Of a DNA stretch of 32,296 nucleotides, positions 15,636 to 24,503 are shown piece by piece. How positions within the stretch are numbered: the first letter of the stretch is position 1; each line of letters begins with the position of its first letter. The notes under the pieces were generated by a model, which ran no database searches, was not told the origin of the DNA, and saw only the letters and a list, made by a program, of their open reading frames with translations. The position numbers and the translations under genes are program-made. Origin of the DNA: Acidobacteriota bacterium (GTDB taxonomy: Bacteria > Acidobacteriota > Blastocatellia > Pyrinomonadales > Pyrinomonadaceae); the NCBI GenBank assembly GCA_020199995.1, contig JAIVJM010000006.1, positions 1 to 32,296 on the forward strand, read 5' to 3'.

Positions 15636-18600
15636 TCATGGCGGGCCGAAGCGTTCGCGGTATTCGATGGAGGTGATGAAGGCTTGAACCATCTGTGCCC
15701 TGCGGAAGTCTCCGTTGTGCTCGTCGAGCTTGCCCAGCCAGAAGAGGTAACCGGGGATGTCGGCGTCGCGCCGCAGGTAGCTGAAATACTGCATCTGGAC
15801 GAAAGCTTTTCTGAATTCGGCGGCGACAAGCTCGGCATCCTCCGCCACCCGCCTGAGCACCGAGGCGCGGCCCGCGTCCGTGTTATTCGCTGACAACTCG
15901 GCCACCAACTCGTCGTGCTCCGCCTGTGAGAGCACGCCCCCCGCGTTCTCGTCGAGCTTACGGACGAACTGTTCGGGCGTCAGACTGGGCGGGTAGGCAC
16001 TCTGGAATCGCGGGCGGGCGACGAACTCCCGCGCGAAGGCAGCCTTGTTGCTCTCCAGCCTCGCGGCCCAGTCGCCGACGCCGACCTGCACGCCCTCGGC
16101 GATGCGGTGCGAGTCGGAGATGAATTCGTCGAAGCTCACCGCGAAGGGCGTGCCGGGGATATTTGCGTAAGCCGTGCGGTAGATGCGCTGGACGAGAAAG
16201 CCGGTCTCCTGAAATTCAATCGAGAGGAAGAAAGCCGCAGAGGTATCTATGCGCCGCACTTCGCGGCACTGCTGGTCGGGGCCGCAGGATTCGATGTTGT
16301 TCGTCCAGAAGGCGAGCCCGTCGGCGTCGGGCTCGCGGTTGAGGAAGTCGTGATAATGCTGGCGGACGAAGAACTGTGTCTCGTCAATCGGATTCGAGAC
16401 GGCGGGCGCGGCGTCGTTATCAATCAGGGTCAGGACTGCGGTCGGGGGGTCTGCAATGGCGTCGCCGCCCGGCGCGGCGCTGAGTGAAAGGAGGATGGTC
16501 TCGTTCCCCTCCTGAAAGGCGTCGTCGGTGACGAGCACGTCGAAGCTCTTCACGGTCTCGCCCGCGCCGAAGCGGAGCGTGCCGCGCGCCGAAGTGTAAT
16601 CGGAGCGTTCGCTCGCCGTGCCGCCCGAAGTGGCGTACTCGATGGCGGCGGGGACGCTCGCGTCACCGAGGCGGACGACGTTCACCCTCTTCGAGTGCGC
16701 GCCCTCGCTGACGTTGCCGTCGGCGATGTCGAAGCGGACGACTGAAGACGCGCTCGCGAGTCCGAACTGGCCGCGAATCTCGCCCGCGGGGAAGGCGCTG
16801 CTGTGGACGTTGATGTAGAAGAGCCCCGCCTTGAGCTGGCTCACCTGCTGCGGCGTGAGGCTGATCTGGAAGTCCGTGAAGTTGCCGTTGGGCAAGTCGA
16901 AGACGGGCGGCGCGCTCTGCCCGGCGGGCGCGGGGCCGTGGACGTGCGCGATTGTCTGCGGCGTCGAAAGCCCGGCGAAGCGCAGCGAGACTCGCGCCGT
17001 CGTCTCGTCCTCGTCGAGCAGGAGCGTGGCCGTGCCGTTGCCTTGCGAATTGTTCGGCGGCACTTCCTGCGTCCCCGTCAGGCTGGCGGTAAAGAGCGAA
17101 GGTTTGGCGAAGATTTCGTAGACCGCGCCGTTCGAGAGCGAGACGATGTAGAGGTTCCCATCGGGGCCGGTCTGGATGTCGGTCGTGACGCCGAAGTCGC
17201 GCCCGACGACGAGGCTCTCGCTCTCGGCGAGGTCGAACTTGTCCGCGTTGTCGGCTACGCCGTCGGCGAGGCGCGCGTCGCCGTGCGAGAGCTTTGCGCG
17301 GTCGGCGCTGAGGTCGAAGCGGAAGAGGTAGCCGCCGAGGAGCGTGGTGCGCGAAGCACCGACGAAGAGGTCGTTGGCATACTGCGCGCCGAGCCCCGTC
17401 CCTCTGGCGAAAGCGATGGGCGAGGGGGCGACGGCGTATTTCCAACTGAACTCAGGCTCGGCGTAGTGAGAGCCGGGGAGGACGAAGAGGCGCGCGAGCG
17501 CCTGCGCGGGCGTGTCGGCGATGAGCGAGGGCGGCCAGCGGTTCTGTTGAAGGCTCAGGTTGAAGCGCGTCGTCTCGATTGATTTGTACTCGGCGACGCG
17601 GGCGGAAGGCCCCATCAACTGAATCCAGCCGCCGTTGAAGCCCGGCGCGACGCGGTTGATTTCGTCGAAGGAATCGTCGCCGTTCTCCTGCGTCCAGAGG
17701 TGGCCCGCGACGGGGTCGAAGTCCATGCCGAAGCTGTTGCGGACGCCATAGGCGAAAATTTTACGGACGTTCGCGGCGGCCTCGCCCGTGAAACCCGCGT
17801 CCGTGTTTGCGAAGGGGTTATCGGCGGGCGTCGAGCCGTCGTCGTCGAGGCGGAGAATAACGCCCGTGAGGTGCGCGTCGTCGGGCGCGGGGCCGCCGAA
17901 CTCGTCGTCAGGCACGGGGCCGCCGCTCGTGATGTTCTGGAGGAGGCCGCGCCTCCCCGTGTCGCCCGCGACGATGTAGAGCTTGCCGTCGGGGCCGAAG
18001 CGCAGGACGCCGCCGTCGTGGTTGCCGCGCGCGGGCTGCCCCGCGTCGGTCTGTCGCGCGCGCAGGCGGATGATGCTGCGTTCGGGCGAAAGTTGCGAGC
18101 CGTTCCAGACGTATCTGTCCACGCGGTTGCCGAGCGTGGCGACTTCCTCGACGGCGCTCGTGTCAGCGCCCGTCGTGCTCTCCGACCAGAAGAGGTAGAC
18201 AAAACCGTTACTCGCAAAGTTCGGGTGCAGGGCGATACCGAGCAAGCCCCGCTCGGAGGCGTTGTTGACGGCGAGGTCGAGCACGGCCCCTTTGTTCTGC
18301 CCGCCCGTGATGCGCACGACGCGGCCCGTCTGCTTCTCCAGCACGAGGAAGTCGCTCACGCCGATGAAGGCCATGCTGGTCGGCGTGTCGAGACCCGAAG
18401 CGACCTTGCGGACGCCGAGGTTCGAGACGGTCATCGAAGGCCCCGCGCTCTTTGCCGCGACGGGGATGGCCGCGTTAATGGTGTTGTTCGACGGGTTGAA
18501 ATCGGCGTTCGTCGAATTAACGGTCGTGACGGTGTTGAAGGTGCCGGGCGCGTCGGGCACGATCTGGAAATCAATCGTCTGGCTCTCGCCGGGGGCGAGG

Positions 18601-19742
18601 TTGTTGAGCGTGCAGAAATAATTGAACTCGGTCGGGCCGGGAACGAGCGTGCAAGTTCCCGCGCCTTTGCTGAAAGACCCTTGTATCGGCGGGAGCTTCA
18701 CTTGAACGGTGACGCCCTCAGCGGTCGCGGGGCCGTTGTTCGTCGCCGTCACGCGGAAGGTTAAGCCGACGCCGACCTGCGCGGGGTTCGGAGAAATAGT
18801 CTGGCTCACGGCGAGGTCAACGTCGCCCGCGTTGACGACGTTCAGAGTCACCTGCCGGGTGTGTGAAAGGCTCCCGCTCGTCGCGTTGATGTTCAGCGTG
18901 TAAGCGCCCGTCGGAGTGTTCGCCGAAGTGCTCACGTTGAGCGTGGAGGACTTCTGCGTCGTGTCGTTGAGGTCAACGGTCGCAGGTTGAAAACTCGCGG
19001 CGGCTCCCTGCGGCAGTCCCGAGACGCCGAGCGCGACTTGCCCCGTGAATCCGTTGCGGGGCGCGACGGAGATGTTGTATGCGGTCGCGCCGCCCGGCAC
19101 GAGGGCGCGCGAGGCGGGCGACGCGGATAGGTCGAAGTCGGGCGTGGGCGGAGTGAAGACGGCGGTCGCGAAAGTGAAGTAGATGTTATCTCCGGAGCTG
19201 TTGCCGTCACCGTTGGCCTGATTCCCCGCGAGGTAGAAGCTGACCGGCCCGACATCTCCGGCGGGGGCCGTCCAGTCGAACGTCCAGCTCGCGCCGCTCT
19301 GCTGCCCCGGAAACGTTCCCTGCGAAGTGTGCTCGACGTACTGGCGCGCGGGGAACGGCCCCTGCCCGTCGAGCACCTGTGTCAGAGCGTCGCGCGGCGC
19401 GAGCGTCCCGGCTTTCTCTTCGGCGGCGTCGAGCGCCGTCAGTTGAAAGCCCCAGCGGACGCGCGTCAGGTCTGTGTTCGAGTGGCTGACCGTGATCTGG
19501 TAGGTCTGCCCCGGCGTGTAGGTCTGCGGCGCGTTGATCGTCAGCTTGCCGGTGCCGGGGTCGTTGACGAGGTGGCACTCCGAGCAGTCGAGTTCGCCGG
19601 GCGCGTGCGTGAACCCGGCGGGCGGCCCCGAGGAGAAGGCTTGCGCGCGCGGGTTCGCCGCGTTGTTCGTGAAAAGGACGGCGCAGCCCCCGATGACGAA
19701 GAGGAGCGTGATGAGGAGTTTGACTTGATTAATTCTGAGCAT
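15636..19742 (-). CDS. Giant secreted multidomain protein: CxxCH anchor-V-like, PQQ-type propeller, CHRD, Calx-beta, DUF4214
   Basis: The 1368 residues are modular. A signal peptide or anchor covers 1-35. A choice-of-anchor-V/Reeler-like domain (about 40-198) contains CSECH, Cys53-Cys56-His57, a possible c-type haem site. An Ig-like domain (200-303) and a DUF11-like repeat (307-430) follow. A sugar/sorbosone-dehydrogenase beta-propeller spans about 440-880, with GNHDGGVLRFGPDGKLYIVAGD, FAYGVRNSFGMDF and GGW motifs; unlike the lipoprotein at 11125 it keeps the Arg-Asn segment. A CHRD domain (about 882-995, LTGTQEVPP), a Calx-beta domain (1000-1110) and DUF4214 (about 1120-1368) end the protein. 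It is likely secreted or surface-bound and redox-linked to sugar oxidation, but substrate and electron acceptor are unknown. The start at 19742 begins the signal sequence; no strong ribosome-binding site is seen. Confidence 0.87.
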   Translation of the reverse strand: MLRINQVKLLITLLFVIGGCAVLFTNNAANPRAQAFSSGPPAGFTHAPGELDCSECHLVNDPGTGKLTINAPQTYTPGQTYQITVSHSNTDLTRVRWGFQLTALDAAEEKAGTLAPRDALTQVLDGQGPFPARQYVEHTSQGTFPGQQSGASWTFDWTAPAGDVGPVSFYLAGNQANGDGNSSGDNIYFTFATAVFTPPTPDFDLSASPASRALVPGGATAYNISVAPRNGFTGQVALGVSGLPQGAAASFQPATVDLNDTTQKSSTLNVSTSANTPTGAYTLNINATSGSLSHTRQVTLNVVNAGDVDLAVSQTISPNPAQVGVGLTFRVTATNNGPATAEGVTVQVKLPPIQGSFSKGAGTCTLVPGPTEFNYFCTLNNLAPGESQTIDFQIVPDAPGTFNTVTTVNSTNADFNPSNNTINAAIPVAAKSAGPSMTVSNLGVRKVASGLDTPTSMAFIGVSDFLVLEKQTGRVVRITGGQNKGAVLDLAVNNASERGLLGIALHPNFASNGFVYLFWSESTTGADTSAVEEVATLGNRVDRYVWNGSQLSPERSIIRLRARQTDAGQPARGNHDGGVLRFGPDGKLYIVAGDTGRRGLLQNITSGGPVPDDEFGGPAPDDAHLTGVILRLDDDGSTPADNPFANTDAGFTGEAAANVRKIFAYGVRNSFGMDFDPVAGHLWTQENGDDSFDEINRVAPGFNGGWIQLMGPSARVAEYKSIETTRFNLSLQQNRWPPSLIADTPAQALARLFVLPGSHYAEPEFSWKYAVAPSPIAFARGTGLGAQYANDLFVGASRTTLLGGYLFRFDLSADRAKLSHGDARLADGVADNADKFDLAESESLVVGRDFGVTTDIQTGPDGNLYIVSLSNGAVYEIFAKPSLFTASLTGTQEVPPNNSQGNGTATLLLDEDETTARVSLRFAGLSTPQTIAHVHGPAPAGQSAPPVFDLPNGNFTDFQISLTPQQVSQLKAGLFYINVHSSAFPAGEIRGQFGLASASSVVRFDIADGNVSEGAHSKRVNVVRLGDASVPAAIEYATSGGTASERSDYTSARGTLRFGAGETVKSFDVLVTDDAFQEGNETILLSLSAAPGGDAIADPPTAVLTLIDNDAAPAVSNPIDETQFFVRQHYHDFLNREPDADGLAFWTNNIESCGPDQQCREVRRIDTSAAFFLSIEFQETGFLVQRIYRTAYANIPGTPFAVSFDEFISDSHRIAEGVQVGVGDWAARLESNKAAFAREFVARPRFQSAYPPSLTPEQFVRKLDENAGGVLSQAEHDELVAELSANNTDAGRASVLRRVAEDAELVAAEFRKAFVQMQYFSYLRRDADIPGYLFWLGKLDEHNGDFRRAQMVQAFITSIEYRERFGPP

Positions 19743-19797
19743 GAATGGAAACGCCTGCCGGGGCGGACAGAATAACAAAGTCGGAGCTTCAAGCGAA

Positions 19798-19823
19798 AAG
19801 CCCGGCGAGAGTTCGTCGGGCTT
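19798..19823 (-). terminator. Intrinsic terminator after the DUF1501 gene
   Basis: AAGCCCG and CGGGCTT frame an extended 11-position stem with one mismatch on the minus strand, followed by TTTT. It lies 54 bases after the DUF1501 stop, between that gene and the giant exported protein, which would therefore have its own promoter. Confidence 0.6.
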
Positions 19824-19877
19824 CGCGCTCGTCTAAGTTTTCGACCCCATTCCTTATCCCTCTCCCGCCCTCAGGTC

Positions 19878-21284
19878 TCAGAGCATGAACCCGAGGTTCG
19901 GCGACGGGAAGCGGTTGATGAGCGGGAAGACCGCCGGGAGGTCGCTCGAAGAGAGGCCGTACCATGCGGCGAGCGTGGCGGCGTACTGCTCGACGGAGGT
20001 GGTCGGTATCCAGCGCCCGCGCGGGGCGGAGCCGCCGTCCGTGTCGTCGGGGCCGCCGAGCGCGAGCGTCGGGTAGGTTCCGTAGAGGTTGCCGCCCCGC
20101 ACCGCGCCGCCCAGAATGAGGTGGTGGTTGCCCCATGCGTGGTCGCTGCCGACCGCGTTCCCGGAGCCTGCGGGCTGGAGCGTGCGCCCGAAATCCGAGA
20201 GCGTAAATGACGTGACGTTGTTCTGCACGCCCAGCTCGACCGTCGCGTTATAGAAGGCGTTCATCGCCTGACTGACCTGCTGGAGGAGCAAGTCCTGCCC
20301 GCCGAGGACTGTCGGGTGCTGGCCGGAGTGCGTGTCGAAGCCGCCGATCTGGGCGAAGAATATTTGCCGCTTCATGTTGATGCCGGCAGCCGGGTCGTTG
20401 CCGGCCTTGATGAGGCGCGCGATCTGTAGGAGCTGGCGACCGAGCGACGTGTTCGGGAAGAGAGTAGTCAGCGCCGGGTTGACGCTGGCGAGGGCTGCGC
20501 GCGTCTGCAAGGCGCTCGAACGCGTGTCGCTCGCGGCGCGGACGAGCTTGAAGTTGTTGTCGAGAGTGCGCAGCTCGTTGAAGGAGGCGAGACGCGCGGA
20601 CTGCTCGGCAGCCGAGCCGGTCATCGTCAGCGGGAGCACGTTATTGAGCGCCGTGTTCGAGTCGCCGATGGCGAGCTGCCGCGTGTTCGCGCCGGTCAGG
20701 AAGAGGTTGATGCCTGAGATGGAGACGTTCTGCGGGAAGGTCGCCGGGCCGTTCAGGACGGCGGTCAGGTCGGCGACGCGACCGCCCCAGCCCGTCTGGC
20801 TGACGGTGTTCGCCACCGCCGTCTGGAAGAGTCCCACCTGATCGGAGTGCGAAAACAGTTGCACCGGCTTCTTGCCCGTGCCGTTCTGGTAGGTCGTGCG
20901 CGTCAAGGGCTCGACGAGCGGCCCGTTATTGCAGAGCACGGCGAGCCGGCCCTCGCCGAAACGCGCCTGCATCTCCGGCATGCTCGGGTTGAAGCCGAAA
21001 GAGCCACCGCTGCCGGGCGAGACCGGGAGCAGGCTCGCCTGCGGGATGGCGAGACCGGAGGCGTTGCGCGCCGCTGCGTAGGAGGGGTACTGGTCGAGCG
21101 AGACGAACATGTTATTGCCGTCGTTGCCGCCGTTCATAAAGATGCAGACGAGCGCCTTGTAGTCGGTCGCGGCCTGCGGCGTGAGGGCATTGACGATGCC
21201 GAAGCTCTCGACGCTCGATGCTAAAGCCATGCCGCCGAGGGCGCACACGGAATTCCGTAGGAAGTCTCTGCGTGATGATGCCAT
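19878..21284 (-). CDS. DUF1501 domain protein, Tat-exported
   Basis: The 468 residues begin with a twin-arginine signal (SRRDFLRNSVCALGGMALA), so the protein is exported folded. The body matches DUF1501, distantly related to alkaline phosphatase/sulfatase-fold enzymes: ALVCIFMNGGNDGNNMFV near the N-terminus, FSHSDQVGLFQT, GGFDTHSGQH in the middle and TLSDFGRT with GSDHAWGNHHLILGG near the C-terminus. Conserved Asp and His residues look like metal ligands, but the activity is not established. The gene starts 5 bp after the DUF1800 stop, and this order, DUF1800 then DUF1501, is a recurring pair in Acidobacteriota and Planctomycetota. The two proteins likely act together outside the cytoplasm. 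Confidence 0.92.
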   Translation of the reverse strand: MASSRRDFLRNSVCALGGMALASSVESFGIVNALTPQAATDYKALVCIFMNGGNDGNNMFVSLDQYPSYAAARNASGLAIPQASLLPVSPGSGGSFGFNPSMPEMQARFGEGRLAVLCNNGPLVEPLTRTTYQNGTGKKPVQLFSHSDQVGLFQTAVANTVSQTGWGGRVADLTAVLNGPATFPQNVSISGINLFLTGANTRQLAIGDSNTALNNVLPLTMTGSAAEQSARLASFNELRTLDNNFKLVRAASDTRSSALQTRAALASVNPALTTLFPNTSLGRQLLQIARLIKAGNDPAAGINMKRQIFFAQIGGFDTHSGQHPTVLGGQDLLLQQVSQAMNAFYNATVELGVQNNVTSFTLSDFGRTLQPAGSGNAVGSDHAWGNHHLILGGAVRGGNLYGTYPTLALGGPDDTDGGSAPRGRWIPTTSVEQYAATLAAWYGLSSSDLPAVFPLINRFPSPNLGFML

Positions 21285-21289
21285 TTTCT

Positions 21290-23605
21290 TTATCTCTGTA
21301 CGTCGTACTGCGATGAAGTCGCCACAAGGTAGACCGCCACCTGCGCACGCTTGCGCGCGAACAGCGCGTCAGAGGTCGGGATGGCGTTCATGGCGTTGAT
21401 GACCGAGGCGCGCATCGGCGCCGACATCGTGCCGTGCAGCATGAGCGAGTTGAGCCGGTCGGCGATGTCGCCGGGGTTCGCCGCCAGCGCTTCGAGGCTC
21501 GCAAGGTCGAGCGAGGTGCCGCGCGGGCGGTCGGTCGTGGTCGTCGTCGGCGCGACGCCCGTATAGACGAGCGTGTTGATGTTGTTAGCGCGCCGGAGCG
21601 TGGTCGAGGTCGAGAGAATCCCGAACGCAGGGCCGAGAATTTTCGTCCCCGGCACCTCGTAGTCAGGCTGGTAGTAACTGAAGACGGTCGTCGGCTGGAA
21701 GATCGGCTGATCGAGCGTCCCCGTGAAGTCGGTCGTTGAGCGTCCCGCCAGCACGCCGTCGCTCGTCGAAGTCTTGTCGAACGACTTGACGTTGAAGGCG
21801 CGCAGGACATTGTTGATGTACTGCGCAGGCTCTCGAAGCTTCCCGTAGTTCGGGTCGGTCTTCACGTCGCCGCGCGCCTCGGGGTCGAGCAGGACGGCCT
21901 GCACGACCGCCCTCATGTTGCCGCGCACATTCGTGCAGCCGTCGGCGTATAGCGCGTCGCAGTCGTTGTTGAAGACGCGTGCGACACGAGAGACATAGGC
22001 CGGTGAGGGGTTGCTCGTGACGAGGTGCTGGATGAACTGCCTGCCGACGAAGGGGCCGACGTTCGGGTGATTGAAGATATTGTCGAGGGCAACGGTCATG
22101 TCGGCCTGCGCGCACTGAATGTTCGCCGTCCCGCTCGCACTCGAGCAGGCGGTAGTAGTCACGCCGTTCAAAAGGGTCTTTGCGCCAAAGTCGTGGCTGG
22201 TGCCACCACGCGGCACCATCGGGTCACGCCAGTTGCTAACGCCCGGCACTATTGCTCCAGGAACAAGGTTCCAGCCCGTGAAGACGCGCGTGAACTCGTT
22301 GACGTGCGCCTGCGTGTAGGAGGGGATGGGGACGCCCTGCGCGTCGAGCTTCGGCGTGCCGTCAATGTTCAGCTCGTTGACGCCGAGGGAGAAGAGCTGG
22401 AGGATTTCGCGTGCGAAGTTCTCGTTCGGGCTCGTCCTCGTGCTCTGTCGCATATCGAGGTATTCGCCCATTTCCGGGTTGAGCGTGATCTCCTGCAAGA
22501 GAGTGCGGTAGTTGCCGAACGCCCCGCGGTCGAGCGCCTGCAAGTACATCGTCATCCAGCTCGCGCGGTTGAGGGGACTAAGGCCCGACACAACGGTAAT
22601 CTGGTGGAGCGCGAAGGCCACGCGCTGCCGCAACTGATCCTGCCCGTACAGCGTGTTGGTGTAGAACGTCTTCTGAACCGGGTACAAAGAATAATTGTCG
22701 CGGTTACACTCCTGCGGGCTGCCCGAGGGACATCCCGTCGCCTGATCGTCGGGCGGGAACGTCAGGTCTGGATAGTTCGAGCCCTTCGCGGGGTTGTTCA
22801 CGGGCGCATTGAACTGCTCGTTCAAGTAAGCGCGGAGGCCAATTGACTTGACGCGCGCCACCTCCGTCGAGGTCGGCCCCCACGAAGCCTGTTCGAGTAG
22901 CCGGACGACATCCGCGTCGTTCGACTCGTTCGGCCCGAAGGTTTTGGGCGTCGGCGTCGGCGTCGCCGGGGGCGGGGTCGGCGGGGCCGCCGAGATGAAC
23001 TCGGTGAGTGGGTCAACGGGCGGGCCGCCGCCCGCCTGTCCGATGGCGAGACGCACGCCGTTCGATGCCAGACCGTGCAGGTTGACGCGCACCACGACAT
23101 CGCCCAACGTGTTCGTCATCTCGTCGTTGAGCCGCACGACTATCGAGTAGAGCCACTCCTGCGGTATCTCGGTCGGAATCTGGAGGTTGGGATTGCCGGG
23201 CGCGGGCGTGAGCTGGAGATACTTCGGCTTGCCGACGAATTCGACCTTGAGCGGGTAGATGCGCCCCGCGGCGTCCTGCGCGTCCGCCGTCAGCGCATTC
23301 ACGCCTTCGCCTGACAGGAACGGGAGGTTCATCGCGAAGAGCGTGATGCGCGTCCGCTGGTCGCTCCCCGGTTTGACCGCCGCCCAGTCGAAGGCCGAGT
23401 TGACGGAGAATGGCTCGGAGCTTTGCGTCACCGCGTCGAAGGCGACGGCGCGCGTCGTCGTGCCCGTGCCTTCACTGAGCAGGACGGGGCTGCCCGGTAC
23501 GCTTTGCGCGAGCGCGGAGGCGGAAAGCGCGCAGGCGGCCACGGCGCAGGCGCAGAGCAGGCGGGCGCAGCGCGCCGCGAAACGGGAGTAGAAGTGCTTG
23601 TCCAT
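21290..23605 (-). CDS. DUF1800 domain protein, secreted
   Basis: The 771 residues comprise a signal peptide (about 1-33, ending SALAQ), an N-terminal beta-rich domain (about 35-210), a Pro/Thr linker (TPPPATPTPTP) and the DUF1800 domain. The latter begins at DVVRLLEQASWGPTSTEVAR and includes NENFAREILQLFSLGVNEL, FTRVFTGWNL and HPNVGPFVGRQFIQHLV. DUF1800 has no settled function. It is nearly always next to DUF1501, as here with a 5-bp gap. The ATG at 23605 is supported by GGAG five bases upstream and by the signal peptide. A longer in-frame extension to 23722 has neither. Confidence 0.92.
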   Translation of the reverse strand: MDKHFYSRFAARCARLLCACAVAACALSASALAQSVPGSPVLLSEGTGTTTRAVAFDAVTQSSEPFSVNSAFDWAAVKPGSDQRTRITLFAMNLPFLSGEGVNALTADAQDAAGRIYPLKVEFVGKPKYLQLTPAPGNPNLQIPTEIPQEWLYSIVVRLNDEMTNTLGDVVVRVNLHGLASNGVRLAIGQAGGGPPVDPLTEFISAAPPTPPPATPTPTPKTFGPNESNDADVVRLLEQASWGPTSTEVARVKSIGLRAYLNEQFNAPVNNPAKGSNYPDLTFPPDDQATGCPSGSPQECNRDNYSLYPVQKTFYTNTLYGQDQLRQRVAFALHQITVVSGLSPLNRASWMTMYLQALDRGAFGNYRTLLQEITLNPEMGEYLDMRQSTRTSPNENFAREILQLFSLGVNELNIDGTPKLDAQGVPIPSYTQAHVNEFTRVFTGWNLVPGAIVPGVSNWRDPMVPRGGTSHDFGAKTLLNGVTTTACSSASGTANIQCAQADMTVALDNIFNHPNVGPFVGRQFIQHLVTSNPSPAYVSRVARVFNNDCDALYADGCTNVRGNMRAVVQAVLLDPEARGDVKTDPNYGKLREPAQYINNVLRAFNVKSFDKTSTSDGVLAGRSTTDFTGTLDQPIFQPTTVFSYYQPDYEVPGTKILGPAFGILSTSTTLRRANNINTLVYTGVAPTTTTTDRPRGTSLDLASLEALAANPGDIADRLNSLMLHGTMSAPMRASVINAMNAIPTSDALFARKRAQVAVYLVATSSQYDVQR

Positions 23606-23844
23606 AAGGCTCCGCTTGGGACTTGTATTCAACTGTGAGGCTGGAAAATTCCGACTGGCCGAAACGACCGAGGACGTGCCCGCGACTCTCAGAAGTGGGC
23701 ACAAGAATATAGCACACTCCACCGCCCCGGATGAACGATTTCGACCCTCAATGAGACCGGAAATATCCGCCGCGAGGGCAGGCTGAACCGGCCTGTTTTG
23801 TTTAGACGGGGCGTGCGCCGGTTTGGCTTGAATTATTAAGAGAT

Positions 23845-23872
23845 AACTTACGAGCGGTTAATTGCCTGTCAA
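23845..23872 (-). promoter_or_regulatory. Possible promoter of the DUF1800-DUF1501 operon
   Basis: On the minus strand a perfect TTGACA (23867-23872) is followed after 16 bp by TAAGTT (23845-23850), a weak -10 match. It lies about 240 bases upstream of the DUF1800 start codon, which leaves a long leader. Apart from this and the family B palindrome, the gene-free stretch 23606-24050 shows nothing I can name. Confidence 0.3.
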
Positions 23873-23954
23873 CGCATAGCATTGGCCCGGAGGGGCGGAA
23901 GAATGTTGACGAGGGGTGTCGGGCCGTGGGAAGACGCGGAAGGAAAAAGGTAAA

Positions 23955-24027
23955 GCCCCGTCAGGGGCGAAAGAAACTCAACGCGGCCTCACGCTTCAGG
24001 TAGAATTTCTTTCGCCCCTGACGGGGC
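23955..24027. repeat. GCCCCGTCAGGGGCGAAAG inverted repeat (family B), copy 2
   Basis: Arms 23955-23979 and 24003-24027 are inverted copies with 24 of 25 matches around a 23-nt spacer. The core GCCCCGTCAGGGGCGAAAGA is identical to that of the innermost palindrome at 10921-10998. It lies 24 bp downstream of the small acidic gene, where it could protect or end its transcript, although no T-run follows. Confidence 0.88.
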
Positions 24028-24050
24028 CCTTGCTTTGAGTTTGTGCTGCT

Positions 24051-24221
24051 TTATCCCTTGTCCCCTTGCCGGCGGAGGCTCTCGTCGGCCTCCTCCTCGC
24101 CGCCCTCGGCCTTGCCGGGGGTTCTGCCGGGGTCGCCGCTCTCCAGCTCTTTTTCGCCGCCGGGCGCGGTCGTGCTGCTGTGGCCGACCAACTGGTCGTC
24201 GCTCTCGTCTTCGTCACTCAT
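24051..24221 (-). CDS. Small acidic, probably disordered protein (56 residues)
   Basis: I do not recognise a family. The 56-residue product (MSDEDESDDQLVGHSSTTAP...) is rich in Asp, Glu, Gly and Ser and has almost no hydrophobic residues, so it should be intrinsically disordered. The start at 24221 has a strong AAGGAG ribosome-binding site ten bases upstream, which is the main reason to call it a gene. Small hydrophilic proteins like this are sometimes stress- or desiccation-related, but that is only an analogy. It begins 25 bp after the stop of the alcohol dehydrogenase remnant and probably belonged to the same operon; it appears to have outlived its partner. Confidence 0.65.
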   Translation of the reverse strand: MSDEDESDDQLVGHSSTTAPGGEKELESGDPGRTPGKAEGGEEEADESLRRQGDKG

Positions 24222-24246
24222 TTCGGTTTCGCTCCTTCTATTTAAC

Positions 24247-24483
24247 TTAAGGCTGCAAGACGATCTTGATGCAGCTGTCCTGCTTGTGTTTGAAAATCTC
24301 GTACCCCTGCGGCGCTTCGTTGAGACGCATGCGGTGCGTGATGATAAACGGGGGGTCAATCTCGCCTTTGTAAGATGCCCATCCGCTTGATCTTCATAAT
24401 GGCGTCGCGCGGGTTCAAAATCTTCGGGTCGGGTACGTTCTCGACCCGCACATCCGTCTTGCCGTACAACACAGAGCTTTCAT
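24247..24483 (-). pseudogene. Remnant of a zinc-dependent alcohol/formaldehyde dehydrogenase
   Basis: Both ends of a zinc alcohol dehydrogenase are recognisable but the middle is gone. From the ATG at 24483, preceded by GGTGGG, the sequence reads MKALC, then after a one-base frameshift KTDVRVENVPDPKILNPRDA, the normal N-terminus of the family. Near 24375 it jumps in another frame to KGEIDPPFIITHRMRLNEAP and continues EIFKHKQDSCIKIVLQP to the stop at 24247, the normal C-terminus. About 237 bp remain of an expected ~1170 bp. The catalytic zinc, structural zinc and NAD-binding regions are all missing. This reads as an internal deletion plus a frameshift, not a short functional gene. Confidence 0.85.
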
Positions 24484-24503
24484 GGTTTCCCACCTTGCTT
24501 AGA

